Positions 24,098 through 33,021 of a stretch of DNA of 45,780 nt are shown here, one piece after another (the first letter of the stretch is position 1; each line of letters starts with the position of its first letter). This DNA comes from Acidimicrobiia bacterium (lineage in GTDB: Bacteria > Actinomycetota > Acidimicrobiia > Spongiisociales > Spongiisociaceae). The notes under the pieces were generated by a model that saw only the letters and a program-made list of their open reading frames with translations, ran no database searches and was not told the DNA's origin. Location of the stretch: NCBI GenBank assembly GCA_009838635.1, contig VXRE01000093.1, positions 1 to 45,780 of the forward strand. Reading direction: 5' to 3'. The position numbers and the translations under genes were made by a program.

Positions 24098-24997
24098 ATG
24101 GTCACCGTAGATTGCCATCTACACCTCACCGAGGTGCCGGAGCAGGTCCCGCATTGGTGGATGCAGGAGCTGTACCGGCCGTACGGCGTCGAGTACGGCA
24201 CCACCGACGGGGAGTGGATGGTGAACCTGCTCGACAGGTCGGGAATCGACATCGGGATGGTCCAGGGGAGCGACATCCGCCGCACCACCTTCCATCCTGA
24301 CCATCCCGGCGAGTACGAGGTGTACGTGCCGAACGACTACACCGCCGGCCAGGTCGCCATGTACCCGGACCGGCTGAAGGGCGTCGCGTGCATCGACCCG
24401 ATGCGGGGTATTCCGTGGGCGGTCGAGGAGCTGGAACGGTGCGTGAAGGAGTTGGACTTCCGGGCCCTCAAGCTCGTTCCCAGCTACCAGCTCTACTCCC
24501 CGAACGACCGCAGCCTGGACCCGTTGTACGAAAAGGCCATCGAGCTGGACATCCCGGTGCATTTCTTCACGGGATGGACCCCCATCATCAACGCGTCGCT
24601 GGAGTTGGCGGACCCGTTCCTGCTGGACGGTGTGGGACGACGCTTCCGCGACATGAAGGTCATCGTCGTTATCAACTGGCCCTGGGTGACCAAGGGGATA
24701 CTGATGGTGGCGAAGCATCCCAACTTCCATGCCGATCTCTGCCACTTCGCCGGCGGAGCGCCCGAGCCCCTTCATGACGCCCTTGCCATGCTCAGGTCAT
24801 ACGTAGCGACCGGTCGGGCCATGTACGGCTCGGACAACAGCGACAAGGTTCGCATCGACAATGACTTCGCCGCGGTGCCGGAGCTCTACCGGAGGGTCAA
24901 CGATGTCGCCGAGCGCCAGGGCTCCGAGCCGTTCACGGACGAGGAACTGGCCGCGATCATGGGAGGCACCGCCGCCCGCCTATACAAGCTGAGGTAG
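24098..24997 (+). CDS. Amidohydrolase-2-like TIM-barrel protein, paralogue 5 (metal site degenerate)
   Basis: A 299-residue paralogue with VDCHLHLTEVPEQVPHWWM at the start (both histidines kept). The changes seen in the other altered members recur: Phe in HFFTGWTPII, no His in the strand VVINWPW, and the insertion DKVRIDND after GSDNSD, where the Asp is retained. It departs from the others in KEGSDIRRTT-type positions (QGSDIRRTTFHPDHPGEY) and in RSYVATGRAMYG. ATG at 24098 follows CAGGAGAG. The PhyH-like oxygenase gene begins 6 bases after the stop, so the two are almost certainly co-translated. It faces the set-2 transporter operon back to back, which links this family to uptake of its ligand. 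Confidence 0.82.
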   Translation: MVTVDCHLHLTEVPEQVPHWWMQELYRPYGVEYGTTDGEWMVNLLDRSGIDIGMVQGSDIRRTTFHPDHPGEYEVYVPNDYTAGQVAMYPDRLKGVACIDPMRGIPWAVEELERCVKELDFRALKLVPSYQLYSPNDRSLDPLYEKAIELDIPVHFFTGWTPIINASLELADPFLLDGVGRRFRDMKVIVVINWPWVTKGILMVAKHPNFHADLCHFAGGAPEPLHDALAMLRSYVATGRAMYGSDNSDKVRIDNDFAAVPELYRRVNDVAERQGSEPFTDEELAAIMGGTAARLYKLR

Positions 24998-25003
24998 CGG
25001 AAC

Positions 25004-25876
25004 ATGCTGTCCAGGGATCAGATCGACTTCTACAACGAGCACGGCTACGTCGCGGTGACGGATGTCCTGTCGTCCTCCGAGGTCAGCGAGCTGCAACGGG
25101 TGACCGACGAGCTGGTCGAGAGCACCCGGTTCCTGACCGAGAGCGATGAGAGGTTCGATCTGGAGCCCGGTCACGCGGCCGATGACGTCCGGGTGCGCCG
25201 CATCAAGCGTCCCTCGTTGCACCACGACCTGTACATGTCGATGCTGCATCACGACGCCATCCTCGACATGGTGGCACAGCTCATCGGCCCGTCCATCCGA
25301 TTCACGGGCGAGAAGCTGAACATGAAGTCCGCGGAGTTCGGCAGCGTTGTGGAGTGGCATCAGGACTGGGGCTTCATGCCGCACACCAATGACGACCTCT
25401 TGGCCGTGGGCATCGCCATCGACGACACGACCACGGAGAACGGCGCCCTGCTCGTGATCCCCGGCTCCCACCGCCAACCGATCTACGACCACCACGAGGA
25501 CGGCTACTTCGTCGGCGCGGTCGGCCGCGAGCACTTCGACCCGGCGGACGCCGTGCCCGTCGAGGTCCCGGCAGGGGGGATATCCATCCATCACATCCGC
25601 ATGCTGCACGGGTCACCGCCGAACACCTCCGATCGGCCGCGGCGCCTCTTGTTCCTCGAGTTGGCGGCCGCGGACGCCTGGCCCCTGTTCGGCCTCGGCA
25701 ATTGGGACACCTGGAGCACTTGGGATGAGTACAACGCGTGCCTGCTGAGGGGAGAGCCTGTAGCGGAGCCGCGGATGACGGACGTCCCGGTGAGGCTGCC
25801 CCATCCGTCCCGGCCGTGGCCGGGTTCGATCTATGCCCTCCAGGAGAGCCTGTCGTCCTCCGCATTCTCCGAGTAG
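25004..25876 (+). CDS. Phytanoyl-CoA dioxygenase (PhyH) family Fe(II)/2-oxoglutarate oxygenase
   Basis: A 290-residue double-stranded beta-helix oxygenase. It opens with the family's DFYNEHGYVAVTDVLSSSEV. The iron triad is His119-x-Asp121 (EWHQDWGF) and His202 (RMLHGSPPNTSD), with Arg213 or Arg214 following as the 2-oxoglutarate salt-bridge partner. GALLVIPGSHRQPI is the usual strand before the second half. All cofactor residues are present, so activity is likely. Family members hydroxylate acyl-CoAs, compatible solutes and secondary metabolites. Translation follows paralogue 5 by 6 bases; the ADP-forming acyl-CoA synthetase lies 87 bases downstream. The substrate could be an amine, acid or CoA ester handled by the same operon. 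Confidence 0.85.
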   Translation: MLSRDQIDFYNEHGYVAVTDVLSSSEVSELQRVTDELVESTRFLTESDERFDLEPGHAADDVRVRRIKRPSLHHDLYMSMLHHDAILDMVAQLIGPSIRFTGEKLNMKSAEFGSVVEWHQDWGFMPHTNDDLLAVGIAIDDTTTENGALLVIPGSHRQPIYDHHEDGYFVGAVGREHFDPADAVPVEVPAGGISIHHIRMLHGSPPNTSDRPRRLLFLELAAADAWPLFGLGNWDTWSTWDEYNACLLRGEPVAEPRMTDVPVRLPHPSRPWPGSIYALQESLSSSAFSE

Positions 25877-25963
25877 GACGGCCTGTGGCCGGGTCGTGCC
25901 AACGCCCACCATGTCGGTACCCATGCCAGCCCGCCGACCCTCGATCCACTAGGAGCTAGGGAC

Positions 25964-27400
25964 ATGCAAGGCTCGCCCGGACTCGACGCGATGCTCAAGC
26001 CCGAGTCGATCGCGGTCGTCGGCGCCTCCCGTGACAAACCGGGCGCGAGCTGGGTGGACATGTTCGGCCAGCTGGTCGAGTTCGGCTACCGCGGTCGTCT
26101 CTACCCGATCAACCCGAAAGCCGACGTCATCCGTGGCCACAAGGCCTATGCCGGCCTCACCGACCTGCCGGAGCCGGTGGATCTCGTGATTGTCGGCCTC
26201 TCGGCCCCCATCGTCCCCTGGATCCTCCGCGACTGCGTTGCCACCGGTAACCGTAACGTTCACATCTTCTCGGCCGGTTTCGGCGAGACGGGTGAGGAGC
26301 AGGGCAAGGTCTTACAAGAGGAGATCACGAAGATCGCGGTCGAGGGCGGTCTGCGGGTGATCGGTCCCAACAGCATGGGTGTCTTCTCGCCGAGACTCCG
26401 CCTGGTCACCTGGGCGGGGGCGCCGGAGGCGGTCGGATCGGTCGGGATCCTCACCCAGAGCGGGGGCTTCGCCGACGGGATCATCGGGTACGGCTCCCAG
26501 ATCGGGCTCTCGTTCAGCACCGTCGTCAACTATGGGACGGGCCTGACGGTCGATGCCTCGGATCTGTTGGAGTACCTCTCGGACGATCCGGAGACGGACA
26601 CGATCGGGGTGTATCTCGAAGGAGTGGCCGACGGCCGGCGTCTCTTCGATGCCGTCGCCCGGACGACCCGGGACAAGCCGGTCGTCATGGTGAAGCCGGG
26701 CGCCAGCCGGGCAGCCCGCCGGACGGCCGCCTCCCACACGGGCTCCTTGGCGGGCGATGACCGGGTCTGGCAGGCGTTCTTCGCGCAGAGCGGAGCGATC
26801 CGGGTCGATTCGGTCCAGGAAATGGCGCACACGATCGACGCCGTGAGACGACTCCCGCGGCCGGCCGGGAACAGGGTCGCCGTCCTCGGGACCGGTGGTG
26901 GGAGCAGCGTGCTGGCGGCCGATGCATGCAGCCGGGCCGGCCTCGACCTGCCGCCGCTCTCCGCCGAAGCCCGGGCCGAGCTTCGTGAGACCATTCCTGC
27001 GGCCGGCAACATCATCACGAATCCGGTGGACGCGCACGATGTGATGACCGATCCGGCGCAGATGCCGGCCGTGCTGAAGGTTCTCAGCTCTCAGGAGTAC
27101 CTCGACATGGTGGTCGTGTACTTCCACGTCGACTGGATGTACGACGTGGCGCCCGACCGGATAGCCGCGCTGGCCACCTTCCTCGCCGAGTCGGGCTCCG
27201 AGCACATGAACGGCAAGCCGCTGGTAGCAACGTGGCGTTCCTACCGTTCGGGGCCCGAGTACGGCAAGGTCATCCGGGAGATGCGGGAAATACTGGTCGA
27301 CGGAGGCATCCCGCTGTTCCCGGACATCGACTCCACCGCCCGAACCCTGGCCCGGCTGGCCGAGTATTCGGGTTTCGTGGCCTCGGCGGAGGCAACGTGA
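25964..27400 (+). CDS. ADP-forming acyl-CoA synthetase, alpha-type subunit
   Basis: A 478-residue protein with a CoA-binding Rossmann domain (PESIAVVGASRDKPGASWVD, LYPINPKADVIRG), a succinyl-CoA ligase-like flavodoxin domain (VGILTQSGGFADGIIGYG) and a second ligase domain. The phosphohistidine expected in these enzymes is in AASHTGSLAGDD. Together with the next gene it should make an acyl-CoA from acid, CoA and ATP, or run backwards to make ATP. ATG at 25964 follows AGGAGCTAGGG. Its stop overlaps the beta subunit start in TGATG. It lacks the ATP-grasp domain found in single-chain relatives, so the pair is a split version. The acyl substrate is unknown; it is larger than the archaeal acetate form in some loops. 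Confidence 0.87.
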   Translation: MQGSPGLDAMLKPESIAVVGASRDKPGASWVDMFGQLVEFGYRGRLYPINPKADVIRGHKAYAGLTDLPEPVDLVIVGLSAPIVPWILRDCVATGNRNVHIFSAGFGETGEEQGKVLQEEITKIAVEGGLRVIGPNSMGVFSPRLRLVTWAGAPEAVGSVGILTQSGGFADGIIGYGSQIGLSFSTVVNYGTGLTVDASDLLEYLSDDPETDTIGVYLEGVADGRRLFDAVARTTRDKPVVMVKPGASRAARRTAASHTGSLAGDDRVWQAFFAQSGAIRVDSVQEMAHTIDAVRRLPRPAGNRVAVLGTGGGSSVLAADACSRAGLDLPPLSAEARAELRETIPAAGNIITNPVDAHDVMTDPAQMPAVLKVLSSQEYLDMVVVYFHVDWMYDVAPDRIAALATFLAESGSEHMNGKPLVATWRSYRSGPEYGKVIREMREILVDGGIPLFPDIDSTARTLARLAEYSGFVASAEAT

Positions 27401-28080
27401 TGCGGGCCGGGGCCGAGTTGGCCGGCCGAGCAGGCGAGATGCGGTCGTTGTCGGAGTTCGAGAGCAGGAACGTCCTCGACAGCTATGGCATCCCTGTGGT
27501 GGATGCGACCCTCGTCAACACGCAGCAAGAGGCCGTGGAGGCGGCCGCCGGCACCGGATATCCCGTGGTCTTGAAGGGATGCGGCTCCGGCCTGACGCAC
27601 AAGTCGGAGGTCGGAGCCGTCAAGCTGAACCTCACCACGAGCGCCGAGGTCGCGTCGGCGTTCAGGGCCATCGAGGCTGCTGCGGCCGGAGGGTTGGACG
27701 GCATCCTGGTGCAGCCGCAAATCTGGGCAACGCGCGAACTCGTGGCCGGCATGGTCCGGGATCCGCAGTTCGGCCCGTGCGTGATGTTCGGTCTGGGCGG
27801 CATCTACACCGAGGTCCTGGATGATGTCAGCTTCCGGATCGCCCCGCTCCAGGAACGCGACGCGATGGCGATGATGGACAGCATCCGAGGAGCGGCAATC
27901 CTGGGTCCTGTCCGCGGCACAGAAGCCGCAGACCGTGCTGCTCTGGCCAGGATCCTGGTTTCCCTTGGGCGCATCGGCCTCGAGAACGACAGCATCGAAG
28001 CGATCGATGTCAACCCGCTCCTCCTCCAGGACGGTGGCTTCCCCGTCGCGGTCGACGCCGCCATCTGGATCACCCGGTAA
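27400..28080 (+). CDS. ADP-forming acyl-CoA synthetase, beta-type (ATP-grasp) subunit
   Basis: A 226-residue ATP-grasp protein. FESRNVLDSYGIPVVDATLV is the usual start of the domain. PVVLKGCGSGLTHKSEVGAV contains the ATP-binding Lys and the His that receives the phosphoryl group. VQPQIWATRELVAGMVRDPQFGP and MFGLGGIYTEVLDDVSFRI follow, and IEAIDVNPLLL carries the metal-binding Asn. The start is ATG at 27400, overlapping the alpha stop by one base, with GGAGGCAACG ahead of it; an in-frame GTG precedes directly. Length is normal for the split beta subunit. A gap of 159 bases separates it from the third permease pair. Confidence 0.88.
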   Translation: MRAGAELAGRAGEMRSLSEFESRNVLDSYGIPVVDATLVNTQQEAVEAAAGTGYPVVLKGCGSGLTHKSEVGAVKLNLTTSAEVASAFRAIEAAAAGGLDGILVQPQIWATRELVAGMVRDPQFGPCVMFGLGGIYTEVLDDVSFRIAPLQERDAMAMMDSIRGAAILGPVRGTEAADRAALARILVSLGRIGLENDSIEAIDVNPLLLQDGGFPVAVDAAIWITR

Positions 28081-28239
28081 CGGGCTAGCAGGTCGCCCCC
28101 GAGCAACCCGACCGGCTCGGCGCGTTCGTCTTTCCCGCCGGATAGGCTTTCCGGTAGCGTTGCCTAGTAGGCAAACAGAATGGCGCCGCGCGCCCCGTCC
28201 TATGGGTGGCCTATGCCACGAGCACGGTGAAGGGATTCC

Positions 28240-29190
28240 GTGACCACGACCAGCACCGATGTTCTCAACGTAAGAGCGACAGCGCGCCGGAACAGGCGGC
28301 GGCGCCGGGTCTCCTACGTTTTCTATTCGGTCCTGGGGATGCTGCTGTTCCTGCTGTACTGGCAGCTGCTGGCCGCGCCCTTCTCGCCCCTCTCCTCGCT
28401 CATCCCGACGCCGATCGAGGCCTCCACCCACTTCCGGGACAACCTGCTGTTCAGCGAGCCGATGAAGGACAACTTCGTTCACGCCTGTCCGGACCTGTCG
28501 GCAGATCTGGAGTTCAAGAGGGGCAGGCTGGACAGCCTTCCGGATCGCTGCTTCGGGTACCTTCCCCATCTGCTGCACACCACCCGCAACATCCTGATCG
28601 CGGTCGCGCTGGGGACGGTCATCGGCTTGGCGGTCGGGCTGAGCAGTCTGCTCATGCCGTGGATTGCCGACGTGGTCACACCGGTGACCGGTTTCTTCGG
28701 GACGACCCCCATCTTCATCGTGGCGCCTTTCTTCGTGATCTGGTTCGGGATCGACTATCCCCTGTTGACCACCATCGGGGTGGTCGCCTTCTACACCACC
28801 CTTCTGATGTATTTCTTCACCCGCCGGGCGGCCGAGAACATACCGGTGGGGATCATCGAATCAGCCCTCACCTTGGGAGGGGACCGCCGCACCATCTTCC
28901 GCTGGGTGTACCTGCGGGGAACGATTCCGGAGATCGCGGGAGGCTTCCGGATCACTCTGGGAGGAGCCTGGGGGTTGGGGACGCTGGTGGAGGTGCTGGG
29001 ACCACAGATGGGTGGAGGGTTCCTGATCCGCATGTGGAGCTACGTGATGGGCCACGCGGGGGGACCGACCGCGGTGGTCGCTCTGATTCTCTTCTTCGGC
29101 GTGCTGGCTGCGGTGGTCGACGGGATCCTGGTACTGGGAATACGGTCCCTGACGAGGTGGTCCGAGGGCGGCCGCCAACTGGCCCTGTAG
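28240..29190 (+). CDS. ABC transporter permease (NitT/TauT-type), third set, gene 1
   Basis: A 316-residue inner-membrane permease. An Arg-rich N-terminus leads into a first membrane helix (FYSVLGMLLFLLYWQLLAAP). A periplasmic stretch of about 60 residues with two cysteines (HACPDLSADLEF, PDRCFGYL) separates it from the next, and is larger than in sets 1 and 2. The permease core has TRNILIAVALGTVIGLAVGL, VAPFFVIWFGIDYPLL and the EAA-type ALTLGGDRRTIFRWVYLRG, then GGAWGLGTLVEVLG. The start is GTG at 28240 after AAGGGA. The partner permease begins 21 bases later. No binding protein or ATPase gene is attached, so it must borrow both from elsewhere or the genes lie outside the window. Confidence 0.83.
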   Translation: MTTTSTDVLNVRATARRNRRRRRVSYVFYSVLGMLLFLLYWQLLAAPFSPLSSLIPTPIEASTHFRDNLLFSEPMKDNFVHACPDLSADLEFKRGRLDSLPDRCFGYLPHLLHTTRNILIAVALGTVIGLAVGLSSLLMPWIADVVTPVTGFFGTTPIFIVAPFFVIWFGIDYPLLTTIGVVAFYTTLLMYFFTRRAAENIPVGIIESALTLGGDRRTIFRWVYLRGTIPEIAGGFRITLGGAWGLGTLVEVLGPQMGGGFLIRMWSYVMGHAGGPTAVVALILFFGVLAAVVDGILVLGIRSLTRWSEGGRQLAL

Positions 29191-29211
29191 GCAAGGGAAG
29201 GCGACGACGGT

Positions 29212-30405
29212 TTGAATCAGCAGCCTGCGCTCCTCCGAGCCCTCTTCTGGATTGGATGGCTGATCTGGGCTGTCCTGACCCCGTGGCTGCTCGTTCAGCT
29301 GCCTGACAGCCTCCCCTTCGTCACCTGGACGCATACCGACGGTGTGATCACCGTCACGTGGTCTTACCTCGTTTCAGGGTTGGTGCTGTTCTTGGCCTGG
29401 CCGGTTGCGTTGCGCCCGAGCCGGGTCAAGGACGTTCTGGTCAGGGCGGGACGGGGGATAGCGGCCTGGCCGGACATGCTGTGGGCCGGTATGCGCCGCA
29501 GCCCTCTCTTCTTCGTCTCCTGGGTGGCCTTGATGCTGGCGTGGCAGTTGGCGTCCTATGTCGTGCCTCATGGGACTCTCGAGCATCCTCTGGTTCCCGG
29601 ATGGGACTACGTGTTCGGTGAGACCCTCTTCGGAATGTCCAGGTACTGGACTGTCCGCGGGCTTGACCTCGGGTTGGTGAGCTTCAATGTCGAGGGACTG
29701 GCGCCTCTTCCCATCCTCCGTGGCGAAGCGACCTGGTTGGGTGCGTTCCTCGCCATCGCCTATCACTCGGGTGTGACCCTCTTCAGGCTGCTGTGCGGCC
29801 TGGTGCTCGGCATGGCGCTCGGTCTCCTGACCGGTCTGCTCCTTCCCTACTGGCCGGCGGTGCGCAAGACCGCGTGGGCGCCCATGAACTTCCTGCGGAT
29901 GATCCCCCTCCTGGTGGCGGCTCCCTGGTTGCAGCTCGTCCTGGGCCGCCGCTTCCTGGGTATCACCATCTACATCGCCTTCGGGGTGTGGATAGTCCTG
30001 GTGGTGGCCACCATGAATGCGGTATCCAACGTGCCCGACCGGTACATCGAGAGCGCCCGTACGCTGGGCGCCTCCCGGCTGCAGACCTACTACAGAGTGA
30101 TAGTGCCGGGGTCGATTCCGGAACTGCGCACCGCCCTGCTGCTCGCCATGGGAGGGAGTTGGTCACTGGCCATCGTCGCCGAGTTCCTGGGTTTCGGTTC
30201 CGGGCTGGGGCACCTGGCCGACGCGGCGGTGCACGGAACCAACACCGCCCAGCTGTTGATAGTGGCGTTCATCGTGGCCCTCTACGCCCTCACGACCTTC
30301 TTCCTCCTCAACGAGGGATTCAAGAAGCTGATCAGCTGGGTGCCACAACGCACCACCGGCAAGACGGACATCAGAAAGGTAGCCGGCGCGGCAACAGGAA
30401 TCTGA
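29212..30405 (+). CDS. ABC transporter permease (NitT/TauT-type), third set, gene 2
   Basis: A 397-residue permease, longer than usual because two extra hydrophobic segments precede the core (ALFWIGWLIWAVLTPWLLVQ and SYLVSGLVLFLAWPVAL). The core resembles its neighbour: LFRLLCGLVLGMALGLLTGL, LRMIPLLVAAPWLQLVLGRR, the EAA-type loop ARTLGASRLQTYYRVIVPG and AMGGSWSLAIVAEFLGFG. The start is TTG at 29212, with AAGGGAAGG about 10 bases upstream. It is the last gene of the plus-strand series that begins with paralogue 5. An unmatched pair of long permeases suggests a different substrate from sets 1 and 2. The 166 bases after it show no clear terminator. Confidence 0.82.
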   Translation: MNQQPALLRALFWIGWLIWAVLTPWLLVQLPDSLPFVTWTHTDGVITVTWSYLVSGLVLFLAWPVALRPSRVKDVLVRAGRGIAAWPDMLWAGMRRSPLFFVSWVALMLAWQLASYVVPHGTLEHPLVPGWDYVFGETLFGMSRYWTVRGLDLGLVSFNVEGLAPLPILRGEATWLGAFLAIAYHSGVTLFRLLCGLVLGMALGLLTGLLLPYWPAVRKTAWAPMNFLRMIPLLVAAPWLQLVLGRRFLGITIYIAFGVWIVLVVATMNAVSNVPDRYIESARTLGASRLQTYYRVIVPGSIPELRTALLLAMGGSWSLAIVAEFLGFGSGLGHLADAAVHGTNTAQLLIVAFIVALYALTTFFLLNEGFKKLISWVPQRTTGKTDIRKVAGAATGI

Positions 30406-30571
30406 TCGCCGAGCCCACCGCGCCGGCCAGGTCTCGGCCGCTGAGTCCGTCGAAACTGCGAGGTAACAAGGGAGAGGGCGCAGCCAGACCGCCGGCGACT
30501 GCCACGCATTGACGGTTTCGGCTTGGTCGTACGGCTGATCGGGAGTGACACCCCGCTTGCGATGTGGACCG

Positions 30572-31102
30572 TTACAACGCCTCGTGCATCTCGCGGGTGA
30601 TCGACCACATTTCTATGTCGTGAAACCGGCCATCTAGGAACCCGAGTGAGCGCAGCACCCCCTCCCGGGTGTAGCCGCACTTCTCCGCCACCCGCTGCGA
30701 CGCGAGGTTGTCCGGATGGATACTGAGCTGGAGTCGGTCCATCAGCTTGGTCGAGAACAGGTACTCGGTAAGCAGCCCCAGGGCCTCGGTCGCGTAGCCC
30801 TTCCCGGAGTACTGCTCGCCGAACACTTGGTAGTTGATCTCGTAGCCGTAGAAGTAGTAGGTGACGGGAATGAAGCCGATCCACCCGACGGTGTCGGCGG
30901 CCGCATCGATCATCAGCAGCACTCCGGAGTCGTCGGACCAGTAGCCGTCCCGCTCGAACCGGCCGCGGATGTCTGTCTCGGACTTGAGAAAGTGGCCGAG
31001 AGCACCGCGCGTGCCGAGGTCGTTAAGTAACTCGATCAGGTCGTCAAGGTCGGCCCTGCGCACGAGGCGAAGGCTGATCAGATCTCCTCGCAAGGGTGGC
31101 AC
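30572..31102 (-). CDS. GNAT-family N-acetyltransferase (RimJ/RimL-like)
   Basis: A 176-residue acetyltransferase. It begins with the family's LRGDLISLRLVRRADLDDL. The acetyl-CoA pyrophosphate loop is in QYSGKGYATEALGLLTEYLF, and the C-terminal part has IHPDNLASQRVAEKCGYTREGV, usual for RimJ/RimL/SpeG-type members acting on protein N-termini or small amines. The start is ATG at 31102. It is the end of a minus-strand pair following the LCP gene with 110 bases between, so it may have its own promoter. No neighbour indicates the acceptor. It marks the change from the catabolic cluster to housekeeping-type genes. Confidence 0.85.
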   Translation of the reverse strand: MPPLRGDLISLRLVRRADLDDLIELLNDLGTRGALGHFLKSETDIRGRFERDGYWSDDSGVLLMIDAAADTVGWIGFIPVTYYFYGYEINYQVFGEQYSGKGYATEALGLLTEYLFSTKLMDRLQLSIHPDNLASQRVAEKCGYTREGVLRSLGFLDGRFHDIEMWSITREMHEAL

Positions 31103-31212
31103 GCAATCCTCCCGATCGGGTCGATCCCTACCACGGCTCTTACCTCTTCGCAGGCTAGCCGTCGTCGTGGCTGTGGCTCCCTGGGATTGTTCAGATGACC
31201 CGGGCGGTGGGC

Positions 31213-32760
31213 TTACTGGGTCGTCCGGCAGCTATTGGCGAGGAGCGCGTTCGACGTGTTGGCGCGGCCTTCGAGTGCCTGGGCGACGGCGGCCCGGACC
31301 TGGGCGATGGGAGCATCGCCGGGCTGGAACTCGGGCGGGATGAAGTTGACGGTGACGATCCTCGACGTGTCGAGGCGGTCCGCGAGGCCCATCAGGTCGC
31401 TGAGACGATTGATCGGGATGTCGGTGCTGACATGGCCGGCGATGATGTCGGTGAGGTCCGCATACCGGTACACCAACTCCATGCGTGGCACCTGGTCCAG
31501 CAGGGCTCCGACCACGCATCGTTGGCGGGTCATCCGATGCCAGTCCGTGGTGCCGGTCCGGGCCCGCACGTAGCCGAGGGCGGTGAGGCCGTCGAAGTGG
31601 TGGTACCCGGGTTCGGTGGTTATGAGGACGGGCGGGCCGTCCGCCACGATGGGTTTGATCCGCTCGTCGATCGTCTCGCTCACGTACAGGTCGATGCCGC
31701 CGAACAGGTCGATGATCTTGACGAAACCCACCATGTCGAGCAGCACGTAGTACTGGATGGGCAGACCGGTCAGCTGGGCGAGCGCGGACTTGATGGCGTG
31801 TCCGGCCGGATCATCGACGTGGGGGAAGGCTTCAGGATGCGTCAGCCCGAGGCCGTAGATCTCGTTGACGATCTCCGGAAACCCATCGGGCCACATCTCG
31901 GCGGCGGCGGTTCCGTCCGGGAAGGTGACGTGACGCCAGTTGCGTGGCACGCTGAACGCCGCCGCGTCGCCGGTGGCCACGTCGATCGAGACCACGATGA
32001 TCGTATCGGTTCTCACCCCCACCCGGTCGAAGCCGGCGTCGCTGCCCAGCAGAGCAATGGTGAGGCGGTCCGAGCCGTCCCATGTCAGTTGTGGTTGCGC
32101 GGCCGGGGCCGGGACCGTGGCAGTGGTGGATGTGGCAGGGGCCGGGGTCGTCGCCTGTGTAAGTGGCACGATGGGTCTCGATGGGTCGGCCTCGCCGGCC
32201 TCCGGCAGCGAGGTCGTGGGGGAGGTGGTAGGAAGCGGGGTCGGAGCCGCGGTCAGCGTGTTGGTGGCGACGAATACGTCCGACAGCAGGGCCAGCTGCA
32301 CCGAGGCGAGTCGGATGACCACCACGTGGGGAGCGGCGATGAGCGCGGCCACCAGGGTGAGCGTGATCGCTGTCCCGACCCGCCGCCGCGGCTTGTGGCG
32401 CCACCGCCAGTAGCGGCGGTCCGCAGTCCTGTACGCGTCCACCGCAACCGCGGAGCGAAAGGCGAGTAGGAGCAGGCTCCCCACCATCACGATCCGGAGC
32501 GAGGAGACGTTCACGGTCCAGAGGAGCAGGGTCCTCGTGCCGCGGGCTACCACGTAGCCGAGCGCGAAGACGTAGGCCATCAGGGTCCCGTTGGCGAACA
32601 GCAGCGCACGGCGGGTTCGGTGGCCGAAATGGCCCAGGCCGGGCCAGATCGCGGAGAGCGCCGCGGCCACCAGCGGGTCCGGTCCCCGGCGCCGCAGATC
32701 CATCCATGCTCCGCTCACAGCGACCTCGTTCAGAGCAAACTTGCGCATCAAGTCTGCCAT
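31213..32760 (-). CDS. LCP (LytR-CpsA-Psr) family cell-wall ligase with extra N-terminal membrane domain
   Basis: A 515-residue membrane protein. Residues 30-110 contain two or three hydrophobic segments, the first with AALSAIWPGLGHFGHRTRRA, a form typical of TM2-like membrane modules. A further membrane helix (about 130-150) precedes an extracellular Thr/Pro/Ala linker to about 225. The LCP domain follows: LTIALLGSDAG, Arg250-Thr-Asp252, then Arg273 in SVPRNW and later LDMVGFVKIIDLFGGIDL and TALGYVRAR, the residues that bind polyprenyl pyrophosphate in the family. Such enzymes attach glycopolymers to peptidoglycan or arabinogalactan. The fusion of a TM2-like module is unusual next to the single-helix form. 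Start is ATG at 32760 (Met5 is an alternative); neither has a clear ribosome site. Confidence 0.85.
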   Translation of the reverse strand: MADLMRKFALNEVAVSGAWMDLRRRGPDPLVAAALSAIWPGLGHFGHRTRRALLFANGTLMAYVFALGYVVARGTRTLLLWTVNVSSLRIVMVGSLLLLAFRSAVAVDAYRTADRRYWRWRHKPRRRVGTAITLTLVAALIAAPHVVVIRLASVQLALLSDVFVATNTLTAAPTPLPTTSPTTSLPEAGEADPSRPIVPLTQATTPAPATSTTATVPAPAAQPQLTWDGSDRLTIALLGSDAGFDRVGVRTDTIIVVSIDVATGDAAAFSVPRNWRHVTFPDGTAAAEMWPDGFPEIVNEIYGLGLTHPEAFPHVDDPAGHAIKSALAQLTGLPIQYYVLLDMVGFVKIIDLFGGIDLYVSETIDERIKPIVADGPPVLITTEPGYHHFDGLTALGYVRARTGTTDWHRMTRQRCVVGALLDQVPRMELVYRYADLTDIIAGHVSTDIPINRLSDLMGLADRLDTSRIVTVNFIPPEFQPGDAPIAQVRAAVAQALEGRANTSNALLANSCRTTQ

Positions 32761-33021
32761 GTCGCAGTGCCCGGATCGGGTTTATCACCCCATCAAGGCA
32801 TGCGCCGGACCCCGCCTCCCGGGAGCGGCCTTGGTGTTGCATGACCGCTTGTAGACATCGCCATGGCGATCTTCGCGGCCGGTTCGTTGCTGCTCGTCTC
32901 CACCTGTACCGCTCCCACGAGCCCCCTACTCCCACCCCGGCGTCCCAGCCGGAACCCTCCCGACCATGGCTGTAGTCGACCGATTACCCGACGGGTGGGC
33001 TGGTCCTGAGGGAGATCCGGG

